Assembly: GCF_026343955.1 (NCBI RefSeq)
Contig: NZ_JAPKNI010000001.1
Span: 806,001 to 870,000 of the forward strand
Source of the DNA: Kaistia defluvii
GTDB lineage: Bacteria; Pseudomonadota; Alphaproteobacteria; Rhizobiales; Kaistiaceae
Direction: 5' to 3'
DNA: 64,000 nt
In this document: piece after piece, positions 16,967-25,186 of the stretch
How the letters are laid out: every line of letters begins with the position of its first letter
How positions within the stretch are numbered: position 1 is the stretch's first letter
The notes under the pieces: model-generated
The model's database searches: none
What the model was told of the DNA's origin: nothing
Seen by the model: only the letters and a program-made list of their open reading frames with translations
Translations under genes and position numbers: made by a program

Positions 16967-17067
16967 GCGTGCCTGGCCGCTTCCATCCGGCTTGAAACCC
17001 CGATGGCTGTCAGCCACCGGGCACGGTTCGTCGCTGCATATCGTCCGAGGACGAGATCGGGATTGCC

Positions 17068-17172
17068 TTAGCTGGCGGGCGGCCAGATGACCGGCGAGGT
17101 CACCGCGACAATAGGGCCGATCTTCGAACGCTTGGTCAGGACAGGCGGAACGTAAGGCTTGCGATCAGTCAT
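17068..17172 (-). CDS. Short peptide gene resembling a RiPP precursor
   Basis: The 34-residue product begins MTDRKPYVPPVLTKRSK and ends PVIWPPAS. Residues 7-12 (YVPPVL) match the YxxPxL leader motif that RiPP recognition elements bind in lasso-type precursors; a Lys/Arg patch, Gly19 and Thr25 follow, with a hydrophobic 15-residue C-terminal part as the possible core. The full lasso pattern needs Gly four residues after the Leu; here it is seven. The ATG at 17172 is preceded by GGGGGT. No lasso cyclase, protease or separate recognition protein is in the window; the only neighbour in the transcript is the DUF6065 gene. Too short for most gene callers. Confidence 0.5.
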   Translation of the reverse strand: MTDRKPYVPPVLTKRSKIGPIVAVTSPVIWPPAS

Positions 17173-17285
17173 GCATGGACCCCCATCGGGTTTGAATCGC
17201 CCCCACCAAGCAGCCTGAAGAAAGCACTCCCCTACGTCAACCCTTCCGGCAGCAAGGACCTTTGCGCTTCGGATGCGCCAACGCA

Positions 17286-17311
17286 AAAAGGCCGCCCGGA
17301 GGCGGCCTTTT
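17286..17311. terminator. Intrinsic terminator downstream of pntB
   Basis: AAAAGGCCGCC (17286-17296) pairs with GGCGGCCTTTT (17301-17311) around CGGA. It terminates the pnt operon on the minus strand before the peptide/DUF6065 unit and would also work from the plus strand. Confidence 0.8.
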
Positions 17312-17335
17312 CGAGATCCTGCATCGGCCAGAAGA

Positions 17336-18742
17336 TCAGCCGAGAGACTTGACGATGTTCTCGACCATCTTCTTGGCGTCGGCGAAGAGCATCATCGTGT
17401 TGTCCTTGAAGAACAGCTCGTTCTCGACGCCGGCATAGCCCGAGCCCATGCCGCGCTTGATGAACAGCACCGTGCCAGCCTTCTCGACGTCGAGGATCGG
17501 CATGCCGTAGATCGGCGAGGTCGGGTCGGTCTTCGCGGCCGGGTTGGTCACGTCGTTGGCGCCGATGACGAAGGCGACGTCGGCCTGGGCGAATTCCGAA
17601 TTGATGTCCTCGAGCTCGAAGACCTCGTCATACGGCACGTTCGCTTCGGCCAGCAGCACGTTCATGTGGCCCGGCATGCGGCCCGCCACCGGATGGATGG
17701 CGTATTTGATCTCGACGCCTTCCGCCTTGAGCTTGTCGGCCATTTCCCGCAGCGCGTGCTGGGCCTGGGCGACCGCCATGCCGTATCCCGGCACGATGAT
17801 GACCTTGGACGCGTTCTTCATGATGAAGGCCGCGTCTTCGGCCGAGCCCTGCTTGACCGGGCGCTGCTCGACCGCACCACCCGTTGCCGGCCCGCCCGTC
17901 TCGCCACCGAAGCCGCCGAGGATGACGGAGATGAACGACCGGTTCATGCCCTTGCACATGATGTAGGAAAGGATCGCGCCCGACGAGCCGACAAGCGCGC
18001 CGGTGATGATCAGCGCCGTGTTGCCCAGCGTGAAGCCGATGCCGGCCGCGGCCCAGCCCGAATAGGAGTTGAGCATCGACACGACGACGGGCATGTCGGC
18101 GCCGCCGATCGGGATGATGATCAGGCCGCCGAGAACCAGGCTGACGATCACGATCAGCCAGAAGATCAGATGGCTTTCCGTGAACACCAGCGCAATGACC
18201 AGCGCCACCAGCAGGATGAACAGGCCGGCATTGGTGAAGTGGCGGCCGGCCAGCAGGATCGGCTTGCCCGACATGTTGCCGTTCAGCTTGGCGAAGGCGA
18301 TGACCGAGCCGGTGAAGGTGATCGCGCCAATGGCGACGCCGAGCGACATCTCGACCAGCGCCTGGCCGTGGATGTGGCCGATCTCGCCGATGCCGAAGGC
18401 CGATGGCGCGTAGAGGGCGGCGGCCGCCACCATGACGGCGGCGAGGCCGACCAGCGAGTGGAAGGCGGCAACCAGCTGCGGCATCTGCGTCATGGCGATG
18501 CGGCGGGCGATGATCGCGCCGGCGCCGCCGCCAATGGCGAGGCCGACAATGATCAGGCCCCAGGCCGTGCCGCCCTTGGGCGCGGCGAGGACCAGGGTCG
18601 TGAGGATCGCGATCCCCATGCCGACCATGCCGTACAGGTTGCCCTGGCGCGAGGTCGCCGGGCTCGAAAGCCCGCGCAGCGCCATGATGAACAGGACGCC
18701 GGAGACGAGGTAGAGCAGCGCCGTGATATTTGCGGTTGTCAT
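17336..18742 (-). CDS. pntB: NAD(P) transhydrogenase, beta subunit
   Basis: The 468-residue protein combines about nine membrane helices (residues 1-270) with a C-terminal NADP(H)-binding domain (about 290-468) carrying VPGYGMAVAQAQH near 317 and KRGMGSGYAGVENELFF near 430. With PntA it couples proton entry to hydride transfer from NADH to NADP+, making NADPH. MTTANITALLYL at 18742 is the start; upstream in-frame residues are unconserved. It is last in the order subunit-IV-like gene, pntA1, pntA2, pntB. The split alpha subunit is typical of this order. Confidence 0.93.
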   Translation of the reverse strand: MTTANITALLYLVSGVLFIMALRGLSSPATSRQGNLYGMVGMGIAILTTLVLAAPKGGTAWGLIIVGLAIGGGAGAIIARRIAMTQMPQLVAAFHSLVGLAAVMVAAAALYAPSAFGIGEIGHIHGQALVEMSLGVAIGAITFTGSVIAFAKLNGNMSGKPILLAGRHFTNAGLFILLVALVIALVFTESHLIFWLIVIVSLVLGGLIIIPIGGADMPVVVSMLNSYSGWAAAGIGFTLGNTALIITGALVGSSGAILSYIMCKGMNRSFISVILGGFGGETGGPATGGAVEQRPVKQGSAEDAAFIMKNASKVIIVPGYGMAVAQAQHALREMADKLKAEGVEIKYAIHPVAGRMPGHMNVLLAEANVPYDEVFELEDINSEFAQADVAFVIGANDVTNPAAKTDPTSPIYGMPILDVEKAGTVLFIKRGMGSGYAGVENELFFKDNTMMLFADAKKMVENIVKSLG

Positions 18743-18752
18743 CGGCGCGGCC

Positions 18753-19244
18753 TCACTTCGTCTTTTTCTTGTACATGGCGAGCATGCGACTGGTGACGAG
18801 GAAGCCACCGAAGATGTTGACGCTGGCGAGGATCAGGGCGACGAAGCCGAAGCCCTGCGCCCAGGCATGGCCGGAGGCAGCGGCCGCATCGACCGCCGCG
18901 TCGACGCCGACCGCGAGCAGCGCGCCGACGACGATGACCGAGGAGATCGCGTTGGTGACCGACATCAGCGGTGTGTGCAGCGCCGGCGTCACCTGCCAGA
19001 CCACGTAATAGCCGACGAAGATCGCCAGCACGAAGACGGACAGCTGGAAGATGAAGGGGTCGATCGCGCCCCCCGACACCGCATGCGCCGCCGCGCCGGC
19101 GACATTGCCGAGTCCGCTGGCGGCCTGGTCGGCGTAGATCTGGGCCGCGGCGGCAGCTTCCTGCGCGGCGCTCGCCGCCGCGCTTGCGGCGTCGGCAGCA
19201 GATTTGGCGGCGCTGGCCGCCTGATCGGGCGTAAGACTTGCCAT
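18753..19244 (-). CDS. pntAB: NAD(P) transhydrogenase, alpha-2 (membrane) subunit
   Basis: The 163-residue protein corresponds to the membrane part of a single-chain PntA. An unusual Ala-rich N-terminus (about 45 residues) precedes the conserved [39 protein letters not shown] region and two more helices, ending KKKTK. The [16 protein letters not shown] motif is diagnostic. It is two bases from the alpha-1 stop and ten bases from pntB, in a tight operon. The Ala-rich extension resembles a flexible linker. Confidence 0.9.
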   Translation of the reverse strand: MASLTPDQAASAAKSAADAASAAASAAQEAAAAAQIYADQAASGLGNVAGAAAHAVSGGAIDPFIFQLSVFVLAIFVGYYVVWQVTPALHTPLMSVTNAISSVIVVGALLAVGVDAAVDAAAASGHAWAQGFGFVALILASVNIFGGFLVTSRMLAMYKKKTK

Positions 19245-19246
19245 GT

Positions 19247-20446
19247 TCAGCTGGCCCCCTGCTCAGCAACGATGATCGGCTTCGGCTCTTCAACCGGCGC
19301 GGGCGCCGGCGCTTCCTTCGGCTTGAAGGCCGGGTGCACGATGGCACCGTCGCGCGTCAGCACGGTCGCCTTGACCAGCTCGTCGTCCCAGTTGACGGCA
19401 ACCGTCTTGGCGGCCTTGTCGATCAGCGTCTCGACGAAGGCGAACAGGTTCTTGGCATAGAGCTGCGACGCGGTCGCGGCGATGCGGCCGGCGACGTTCA
19501 GATGGCCGACGATCTTCTTGCCGTCGACAAGTGCGACCTCGCCGGGCCTGGCGCCCTCGACGTTGCCGCCGCGCTCGACCGCGAGATCGACCAGCACCGA
19601 ACCGGGCTTCATCGAGGCGACCATGGCGGCCGAGACGAGGCGGGGCGCGGCGCGGCCGGGGATCAGGGCCGTCGTGATGACGATGTCCTGCTTCTTGATA
19701 TGCTCGGCAACCAGCGCCGCCTGCTTGGCCTGGTATTCGGCCGACATCGGCTTGGCGTAACCGGCGGCGGTCTCTGCCTGCTTGAACTCGTCATCCTCGA
19801 CGGCGACGAACTTGGCGCCCAGCGATTCCACCTGTTCCTTGGCGGCGGGGCGGACGTCGGTCGCCGTCACCACCGCGCCGAGGCGTCGGGCGGTGGCGAT
19901 GGCCTGCAGGCCGGCGACGCCGGCGCCCATGACGAAGACGCGGGCGGCCGGCACGGTGCCGGCGGCGGTCATCATCATCGGCAGCGCGCGATCATATTCG
20001 GAAGCCGCGTCGATCACGGCCTGGTAGCCGGCGAGGTTCGCCTGGCTCGACAGGATGTCCATGACCTGGGCGCGGGTGATGCGCGGCATGAACTCCATGG
20101 CGATCGCCGTGACGCCGGCGCCGGCCATGGCGGCGACATCCTGCTCATGCCCATAGGGATCCATGGTCGCGACGATCAGCGCGCCGCGCTTGTAGGTCGG
20201 CAGTTCATCGGCGAGCGGCCGGCGAACCTTGAGCACGATATCCGCATCGCGCACGGCATCGGCGGCGGAAGCCGCGATGGTCGCGCCGGCAGCGGCATAT
20301 TCGGCATCGGGAATGCGCGAGGCGACACCGGCGCCAGACTGCACCGACACCTCGGCGCCCAGCGCGATGAACTTCTTTACCGTCTCAGGCGTCGCGGCAA
20401 CGCGGCTTTCCAGCCCGTCCACCTCCGCCGGCACACCAATCTTCAT
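19247..20446 (-). CDS. pntAA: NAD(P) transhydrogenase, alpha-1 (NAD-binding) subunit
   Basis: The 399-residue soluble subunit binds NAD(H). It starts [20 protein letters not shown], as alanine dehydrogenase/PntA family proteins do; the dinucleotide fold [20 protein letters not shown] lies near residue 172. The C-terminal 30 residues ([15 protein letters not shown]) form a Pro-rich linker, as expected when the membrane part is a separate chain. Translation of pntAB starts almost at once after its stop. The operon's product supplies NADPH for biosynthesis and redox defence. Confidence 0.93.
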   Translation of the reverse strand: MKIGVPAEVDGLESRVAATPETVKKFIALGAEVSVQSGAGVASRIPDAEYAAAGATIAASAADAVRDADIVLKVRRPLADELPTYKRGALIVATMDPYGHEQDVAAMAGAGVTAIAMEFMPRITRAQVMDILSSQANLAGYQAVIDAASEYDRALPMMMTAAGTVPAARVFVMGAGVAGLQAIATARRLGAVVTATDVRPAAKEQVESLGAKFVAVEDDEFKQAETAAGYAKPMSAEYQAKQAALVAEHIKKQDIVITTALIPGRAAPRLVSAAMVASMKPGSVLVDLAVERGGNVEGARPGEVALVDGKKIVGHLNVAGRIAATASQLYAKNLFAFVETLIDKAAKTVAVNWDDELVKATVLTRDGAIVHPAFKPKEAPAPAPVEEPKPIIVAEQGAS

Positions 20447-20512
20447 GGCGTTTTCCTATGGAGCGGCGGGCCTCGCAATGTGCCCGCTCAGTCAAGTCGT
20501 CGGGTATCGCGA

Positions 20513-20537
20513 CATCCGGCAGCCAGGCTGCCGGATG
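20513..20537 (-). promoter_or_regulatory. Near-perfect palindrome between the subunit-IV gene and pntAA
   Basis: CATCCGGCAGCC (20513-20524) and GGCTGCCGGATG (20526-20537) are exact inverted 12-mers around one base. In the transcript the hairpin follows the small gene and precedes pntAA by 67 bases with no U-tract. It could adjust read-through or stabilise the upstream message end. Confidence 0.5.
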
Positions 20538-20551
20538 AGTCTATGTCGAAC

Positions 20552-20677
20552 TCAGACCAGGAAAATCGCCATCAGCACCAGGATCACCACGCAGGCGATC
20601 GTGCCGTATTTGGTCAGGCCGGTGAAGAACGCATAGGTTCTCTCATGTTCCTGGTAGTCCATCGGGCTATCTGACAT
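20552..20677 (-). CDS. aa3-type cytochrome c oxidase subunit IV-like small membrane protein
   Basis: The 41-residue protein starts MSDSPMDYQEHERTYAFF and has one membrane helix (about 23-40, YGTIACVVILVLMAIFLV). The D-Y-x-E-H-E-x-T-Y pattern followed by a single helix is that of bacterial aa3 oxidase subunit IV. Here it heads the transhydrogenase operon, far from oxidase genes, an arrangement I know from related Hyphomicrobiales. AAGGAT precedes the ATG at 20677. Whether it joins the oxidase, the transhydrogenase or another complex cannot be told from sequence. Confidence 0.8.
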   Translation of the reverse strand: MSDSPMDYQEHERTYAFFTGLTKYGTIACVVILVLMAIFLV

Positions 20678-20880
20678 GGTGCATCCATCCTTCAGCGCAA
20701 ACCAAACGTGAGCGGCCTTTACAACACTTGGGCAGGCCGGGCAATCCGCCATCGCCAGCATAGCAACGACCGGGCCTCGCCATACTCTAGCGGTGCTGAA
20801 AAACGGCGATTGGGCGTGATGTCGCAGGCGGAGGGGCAAACAGGGCCCCTACCCCCGCCAACGATACAGCGAGGAACGCT

Positions 20881-22236
20881 TCAGGCCAGGCCGACCCCGC
20901 CCAGCGCCGCTTTCTGACGGTAGTCGAGCATGTCGCGGTCGAAGCCGTCGATGGTCTCGGCGAACAGGCGATGGAAGTTCATTTCCGCCCTCAGGTGCAG
21001 GAACACCGAGCCGAGCCCCACGGCCGCGCGGTCCATGAACACGAATTCGCGCGGCACCGTCACCGGCCCCTTTTCGCGCAGCACCTGATGCACCTGGAAC
21101 GCTTCGCGGCGGCCGTATTCCGAAGGCGCCACGCCGTCGGCGATGGTGCGGACGCGATCGTCGATCAGCGGGCCATAGATGAAGCGCGCCCAGATGTTCA
21201 GCGCCTCGATCAATTCGTTCGAGAGACCCGCGAAGCCCCAGATCTCATAGGCCGAGACGATCCGGTCGCGGTCGTTGTCGCGCAGCCCGTGGAACAGGTC
21301 GACCACGCCAGCCACGAACTTGGCCGGGAAGATGCGCACGCAGCCATAATCGAGCAGGTTGATGCCGGCGGCCTCGCCCGCCTCGTTCTCGAACACGGTG
21401 TAGTTGCCAAGATGCGGGTCCCCATGGATCACGCCATAGCGGGCAAAGGGCGACCACCAGGCATTGAACATGGCGGTGGCGATGCGGTTGCGCTCGTTGA
21501 GTGGCCGGTCGCGATAGTCGAGCAGCCGGTTGCCGTCGAGCCATTGCATGGCGAGCAGCCGGTTGGTCGAGAGCGCCGGCTCGACCTCGGGCACGCGCAC
21601 CAGCGTCTCGCCGTCGAGCATGATCTTGTAGAGCAGCGCGTGGCGCGCCTCGCGGCCATAGTCGAGTTCTTCGCGGATGCGGTTGCCGATCTCCTCGAAA
21701 ATCTCGCTGGTGTCGATCGCCTTGTCGATCCGGCGATAGACCGAAAACAGGATCTTCAGCTGCGAGAGGTCGGCTTCGACGGCCGACTGCATGTCGGGAT
21801 ATTGCAGCTTGACCGCCAGCGCCTTGCCATCCCCGGCAATGGCGCGATGGACCTGGCCGAGCGAAGCGGCCGCGGCCGGCGCATGCTCGAAAAGCTGGAA
21901 GCGCTTTTCCCAGTTCGGACCGAGCTCCGCCTGCATGCGCCGCTTGACGAAGGGCCAGCCCATCGGCGGCGCATTGGCCTGCAACTGCGACAGTTCCTCG
22001 GCATATTCCGGCGGCACGAGGTCGGGCACGGTCGAGAGGATCTGCCCGACCTTCATCAACGGCCCCTTCAGCCCGCCGAGCGCGGCGGCCAGCTCCGACG
22101 CATTCTTGCCCTTGTCGAGCGAGCCGCCGAACAGCCGCGCCCCCGCCACCTTGGCCGCGACGCCGCCGACATTCACGCCGACGCGGGCATAGCGGGAGAG
22201 GCGGCCGGTGAGACGGTTGCGTTCGGAATCGGACAT
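20881..22236 (-). CDS. ABC1/UbiB (AarF)-family atypical kinase
   Basis: The 451-residue protein has the UbiB-family KxGQ motif (KVGQ, residues 62-65), the Ala-rich ATP loop AAASLGQVHRA near 125, VKLQYPD with the conserved Lys, a catalytic-loop-like HGDPHLGNY near 270 and DYGC in place of DFG near 297. Members such as UbiB/COQ8 are atypical kinases or ATPases that support ubiquinone synthesis; the mechanism is unsettled. It lacks the two C-terminal membrane helices of E. coli UbiB. The start MSDSERNRL is the first Met in frame. It is near the pnt operon, but not close enough to share a transcript with certainty. Confidence 0.85.
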   Translation of the reverse strand: MSDSERNRLTGRLSRYARVGVNVGGVAAKVAGARLFGGSLDKGKNASELAAALGGLKGPLMKVGQILSTVPDLVPPEYAEELSQLQANAPPMGWPFVKRRMQAELGPNWEKRFQLFEHAPAAAASLGQVHRAIAGDGKALAVKLQYPDMQSAVEADLSQLKILFSVYRRIDKAIDTSEIFEEIGNRIREELDYGREARHALLYKIMLDGETLVRVPEVEPALSTNRLLAMQWLDGNRLLDYRDRPLNERNRIATAMFNAWWSPFARYGVIHGDPHLGNYTVFENEAGEAAGINLLDYGCVRIFPAKFVAGVVDLFHGLRDNDRDRIVSAYEIWGFAGLSNELIEALNIWARFIYGPLIDDRVRTIADGVAPSEYGRREAFQVHQVLREKGPVTVPREFVFMDRAAVGLGSVFLHLRAEMNFHRLFAETIDGFDRDMLDYRQKAALGGVGLA

Positions 22237-22336
22237 GGGGGCAAGCTCTCTCGGGAAGGAGACGCGAAGGGAAGCGTGCCCCTAAGATGCGGTGCCGAAA
22301 GCCAGAAGCAAGCCGACGCCCGAAAAACCCGCCGCG

Positions 22337-22729
22337 CTACTCGGTCGCTGGGGGAAGTCTCTCCCGGATCCAGCGCGCGAGGTTTTCCTCGGAGATCTCG
22401 CCTGCCGCAAGCCCGAGAATGGCGAGCGTCGCTTCGGCCGGGGACGGCGCGAAACGCACATCGTTGAGACGCAGGAACAGCATCATCGCGACAAAGGCGG
22501 CGCGCTTGTTACCGTCGACAAAGGGATGGTTGCGCGCGATGCCAAACGCATAGGCCGCAGCCAGGCTGGCTAAATCGGTTCCGACATACGCCAACTTGTT
22601 GCGAGGCCGGCCCAACGCCGATTCCAGCGCACCCGCGTCCCGTATCCCCGCCGGCCCTCCGAATTTGGCGATCTGCCGCTCATGCGCGACCAGCACCTCC
22701 TCTAGGGCGAGCCAGCGCGGCTCGCTCAC
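22337..22729 (-). CDS. doc: Doc/Fic-family toxin
   Basis: The 130-residue protein contains HPFVDGNKRAA near residue 67, the Fic-fold motif in the Doc form. Phage P1 Doc phosphorylates EF-Tu and stops translation; other Fic proteins AMP-ylate targets. The GTG start overlaps the antitoxin stop (GTGA), so the two are translationally coupled. The N-terminus EPRWLALEEVLVAHERQIAKFGG and the segment AALAAAYAFGIA-like helix before the motif fit Doc. The window has no other toxin-antitoxin pair. The motif is intact, so the toxin is probably active. Confidence 0.87.
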   Translation of the reverse strand: MSEPRWLALEEVLVAHERQIAKFGGPAGIRDAGALESALGRPRNKLAYVGTDLASLAAAYAFGIARNHPFVDGNKRAAFVAMMLFLRLNDVRFAPSPAEATLAILGLAAGEISEENLARWIRERLPPATE

Positions 22730-22950
22730 TTCGCCAGTTCCCGCAGGGTATCGCGGTATTCGTCCATGACGTCGTCGACGATGCGCATCGCCTTGTCGAA
22801 TTCCGGATCGAAGGGCGAAAGGCGGATGGAGCCATCGGCATTTTCTGTCACGCTCAGCCATTGGCCCTGCTGCAGGTCGAGCCTCGTCAGCAGTTCCTTC
22901 GGCAAAATCAGACCGGTCGAATTGCCGATCTTCTTGATTTCGAGCTTCAT
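22726..22950 (-). CDS. AbrB/MazE-type antitoxin
   Basis: The 74-residue protein begins MKLEIKKIGNSTGLILPKEL, the swapped-hairpin SpoVT-AbrB DNA-binding fold found in MazE-like antitoxins. The acidic C-terminal half (DPEFDKAMRIVDDVMDEYRD) would wrap and inhibit the toxin. Here the partner is a Doc toxin, not a MazF, whereas classic Doc pairs with Phd. The C-terminal segment resembles the Doc-neutralising helix of Phd. The gene lies directly downstream of a palindromic operator overlapping its promoter, so autoregulation is likely. Confidence 0.87.
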   Translation of the reverse strand: MKLEIKKIGNSTGLILPKELLTRLDLQQGQWLSVTENADGSIRLSPFDPEFDKAMRIVDDVMDEYRDTLRELAK

Positions 22951-22963
22951 GGCGCACACTCCA

Positions 22964-22987
22964 GTTATACAGAATGTACAACATTCT
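22964..22987 (-). promoter_or_regulatory. Toxin-antitoxin promoter and operator
   Basis: AGAATGT (22971-22977) and ACATTCT (22981-22987) are perfect inverted 7-mers with a 3-base spacer. On the minus strand they lie just before a -10-like TATAAC (complement of 22964-22969), 14 bases from the antitoxin start codon. The position, between -35 and -10, suits autorepression by the AbrB-like antitoxin. Confidence 0.65.
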
Positions 22988-23112
22988 TGACCGGATGGCC
23001 ATCGCCGGTGCCGAAAAGTCACGGTCGGCCGGTTTCCACCCCCTCGACATTGCCCGGCGTGGCCCGCGCGATCATAGTGCCGGCTCGCCAAACGAGAGAC
23101 CGGGAGCATCCG

Positions 23113-23220
23113 ATGAGAACCCTCATGTCCAACCACAAGGAGGCCTTTGAAAACCACCAGGACATGAAACTCTATGCTTATCCGTTCTCCGGAAATGCAG
23201 GCGCGCGACGACGCCGCTAG
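23113..23220 (+). CDS. Possible 35-residue leader peptide overlapping the ABC exporter start
   Basis: ATG 23113 is preceded by GGGAG at six bases and opens a frame MRTLMSNHKEAFENHQ that ends in four arginines at 23220, overlapping the first 47 bases of the ABC exporter in another frame. The exporter itself has a weak ribosome site, so translation of this peptide could be coupled to it. It may also be chance. Confidence 0.25.
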   Translation: MRTLMSNHKEAFENHQDMKLYAYPFSGNAGARRRR

Positions 23221-25072
23221 CGAAAGCGAACACTCCCCTCTTCCCGCTCCATCCGCCGCGAATGCCGAACGCGCCTTTCCGCGCGCGGCTTTGCTGTTGG
23301 AAGATCCGACCGAGGCCTCGACGCCGCGGCTGACCCGCGCGCGGCTTGCCAAGCTGCTCGGCTACTACCGGCCCTATCTATCGCTGCTGGCGCTCGACCT
23401 CGCCTGCGCCGTGCTGATCTCCGTGACGGCGCTGCTGCTGCCGCTCTGCGCCAACCATGTGACGCGCCTGCTGATCGGCGCGGAAGATCCGTCGTCGACG
23501 CTGCCCGCCATCTACGCCATGGGCGGGCTTATGCTGGCGCTGCTCGTCGTGCAGGCATTCGCCACCCTCTTCGTCGACTATCAGGGCCACATGATGGGCG
23601 CGAAGATGGAGGCGGCGCTGCGGCGCGAGCTTTTCGCCCACTGCCAGAAGCTCTCCTTCCGCTTCTACGACCGCCAGCGCGTCGGCCAGTTGATGAGCCG
23701 CGTCACCCACGACCTGTTCGACGTGGGTGAGCTCTATCACCACGGCCCGGAGGACCTCGCCATCGCGGTCCTCAAGTTCGGCGGCGTGACCGCGATCCTG
23801 TTCACGCTCGACGTCCCGCTCGCCCTGATGATCCTCGCCTTCGTTCCGCCGGCGGCCTTCTATGCGCTCTATTTCAACAATCGCGTCAACGCCGCCATGC
23901 TGCGGGTGAAGGAGCGCGTCGGCGGCGTCAGCGAGCGGGTCGAGGATTCCCTCGCCGGCATCCGCGTCGTGCAGTCCTTCGCCAACGAGGCGCTGGAGAA
24001 CCAGCGCTTCGAAATTGCCAACCAGCGCTTTCTCGAAGGCCGGCGCATCGGCTATCGCAGCGAGGCGTTTCTCTGGTCCGGTACCACGGTGTTCCCGCAG
24101 ATCGTCACGGTCATGGTGATCGTCGCGGGCGCGGTCCGGGTCGTCGAAGCGGGGCTCGGCGTCGCCGAACTGCTCACCTTCCTGCTCTGCGTCGGCGTGC
24201 TGATCGACCCGGTCGACCGTCTCGCCAACCTCGCCCGCCTCTGGCAGAGCGGCTTCACCGGCTTCGTGCGGGTGATGGAGATCTTCGAGACGGAGCCCGA
24301 CATCCAGGATCGTCCAGGCGCGATCACCCTCGGCCGCGCCCGTGGCGCGATCGCCTTCGAAAAGGTCGGCTTCCGCTACGAGGAGGACGGCCCGTCTGTG
24401 CTCCGCAACCTGTCGCTCGCGATCCGGCCGGGCGAGTTCGTGGCGCTCGTCGGCGCCTCGGGCGCGGGCAAGAGCTCGCTCTGCGCGCTGATCCCGCGCT
24501 TCTACGACGTGACGGAGGGGCGGATCCTCGTCGACGGCACGGATATCCGCGACATCCGGCTCGATGCGCTGCGGCGGAACATCGGCATCGTGCAGCAGGA
24601 CGTCTACCTGTTCGCCGGTACGGTGATGGAGAACCTCCGCTACGGCCGGCCCGATGCCACCGATGCGGAGGTCGAGGCGGCGGCGCGTGCCGCCAACGCG
24701 CACGACTTCATCCTGGCGCTGCCGGACGGCTATGCCAGCGACATCGGCCAGCGCGGCGTGAAGCTCTCCGGCGGGCAGAAGCAGCGGCTGACCATCGCCC
24801 GCGCTATCCTGAAGGACGCGCCGATCCTGATCTTCGACGAAGCGACCAGCGCGCTCGACAATGAGAGCGAACGGGCCGTGCAGCAGGCCTTGCTGACGCT
24901 GACGCGCTCCCGCACCACTCTGGTCATCGCCCACCGCCTGTCGACCGTGCAGCGGGCCGACCGGATCCTCGTGCTGACCGAGGCGGGCATCGTCGAGGAA
25001 GGCAGCCACGAGGCCCTGATCGCGGCGAACGGCGCCTATGCCCGGCTCTACCGGGCCCAGGCGAGCCTGTAG
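23174..25072 (+). CDS. ABC exporter, fused permease and ATPase
   Basis: The 632-residue half-transporter has a Pro/Ser-rich cytoplasmic lead (about 55 residues), six membrane helices (about 65-340), and an ATPase domain with Walker A GASGAGKSS near 426, signature LSGGQKQR near 531, Walker B ILIFDEATSALD near 551 and the H-loop AHRLST. It belongs to the MsbA/multidrug type and would export a lipid or hydrophobic compound. The start is unsure: ATG 23174 has only AGGAC eleven bases away, and ATG 23195 is in frame. It is not closely related to the exporter at 8.4 kb. Confidence 0.85.
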   Translation: MLIRSPEMQARDDAASESEHSPLPAPSAANAERAFPRAALLLEDPTEASTPRLTRARLAKLLGYYRPYLSLLALDLACAVLISVTALLLPLCANHVTRLLIGAEDPSSTLPAIYAMGGLMLALLVVQAFATLFVDYQGHMMGAKMEAALRRELFAHCQKLSFRFYDRQRVGQLMSRVTHDLFDVGELYHHGPEDLAIAVLKFGGVTAILFTLDVPLALMILAFVPPAAFYALYFNNRVNAAMLRVKERVGGVSERVEDSLAGIRVVQSFANEALENQRFEIANQRFLEGRRIGYRSEAFLWSGTTVFPQIVTVMVIVAGAVRVVEAGLGVAELLTFLLCVGVLIDPVDRLANLARLWQSGFTGFVRVMEIFETEPDIQDRPGAITLGRARGAIAFEKVGFRYEEDGPSVLRNLSLAIRPGEFVALVGASGAGKSSLCALIPRFYDVTEGRILVDGTDIRDIRLDALRRNIGIVQQDVYLFAGTVMENLRYGRPDATDAEVEAAARAANAHDFILALPDGYASDIGQRGVKLSGGQKQRLTIARAILKDAPILIFDEATSALDNESERAVQQALLTLTRSRTTLVIAHRLSTVQRADRILVLTEAGIVEEGSHEALIAANGAYARLYRAQASL

Positions 25073-25129
25073 GAGAAGGGCCCGGCGACGTTCGCATCGT
25101 GACCTCGATCGAACGAAGCACCCTGACGG

Positions 25130-25158
25130 AAAAGGCCGCGCCATTCCTGGCGCGGCCA
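25130..25158. terminator. Bidirectional terminator, ABC exporter / pepF
   Basis: GGCCGCGCC (25134-25142) and GGCGCGGCC (25149-25157) enclose ATTCCT. AAAA on the left makes it a standard terminator for pepF on the minus strand; on the plus strand it is followed by ACTTT. Confidence 0.75.
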
Positions 25159-25186
25159 CTTTCATGTTGGCGAATGGCGCGGCGAG

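Noticed and set aside
17018..17067. Extended GTG start for the DUF6065 protein
   Set aside because: The extra 17 residues are basic/polar and lack conservation signs; kept only as an alternative start.
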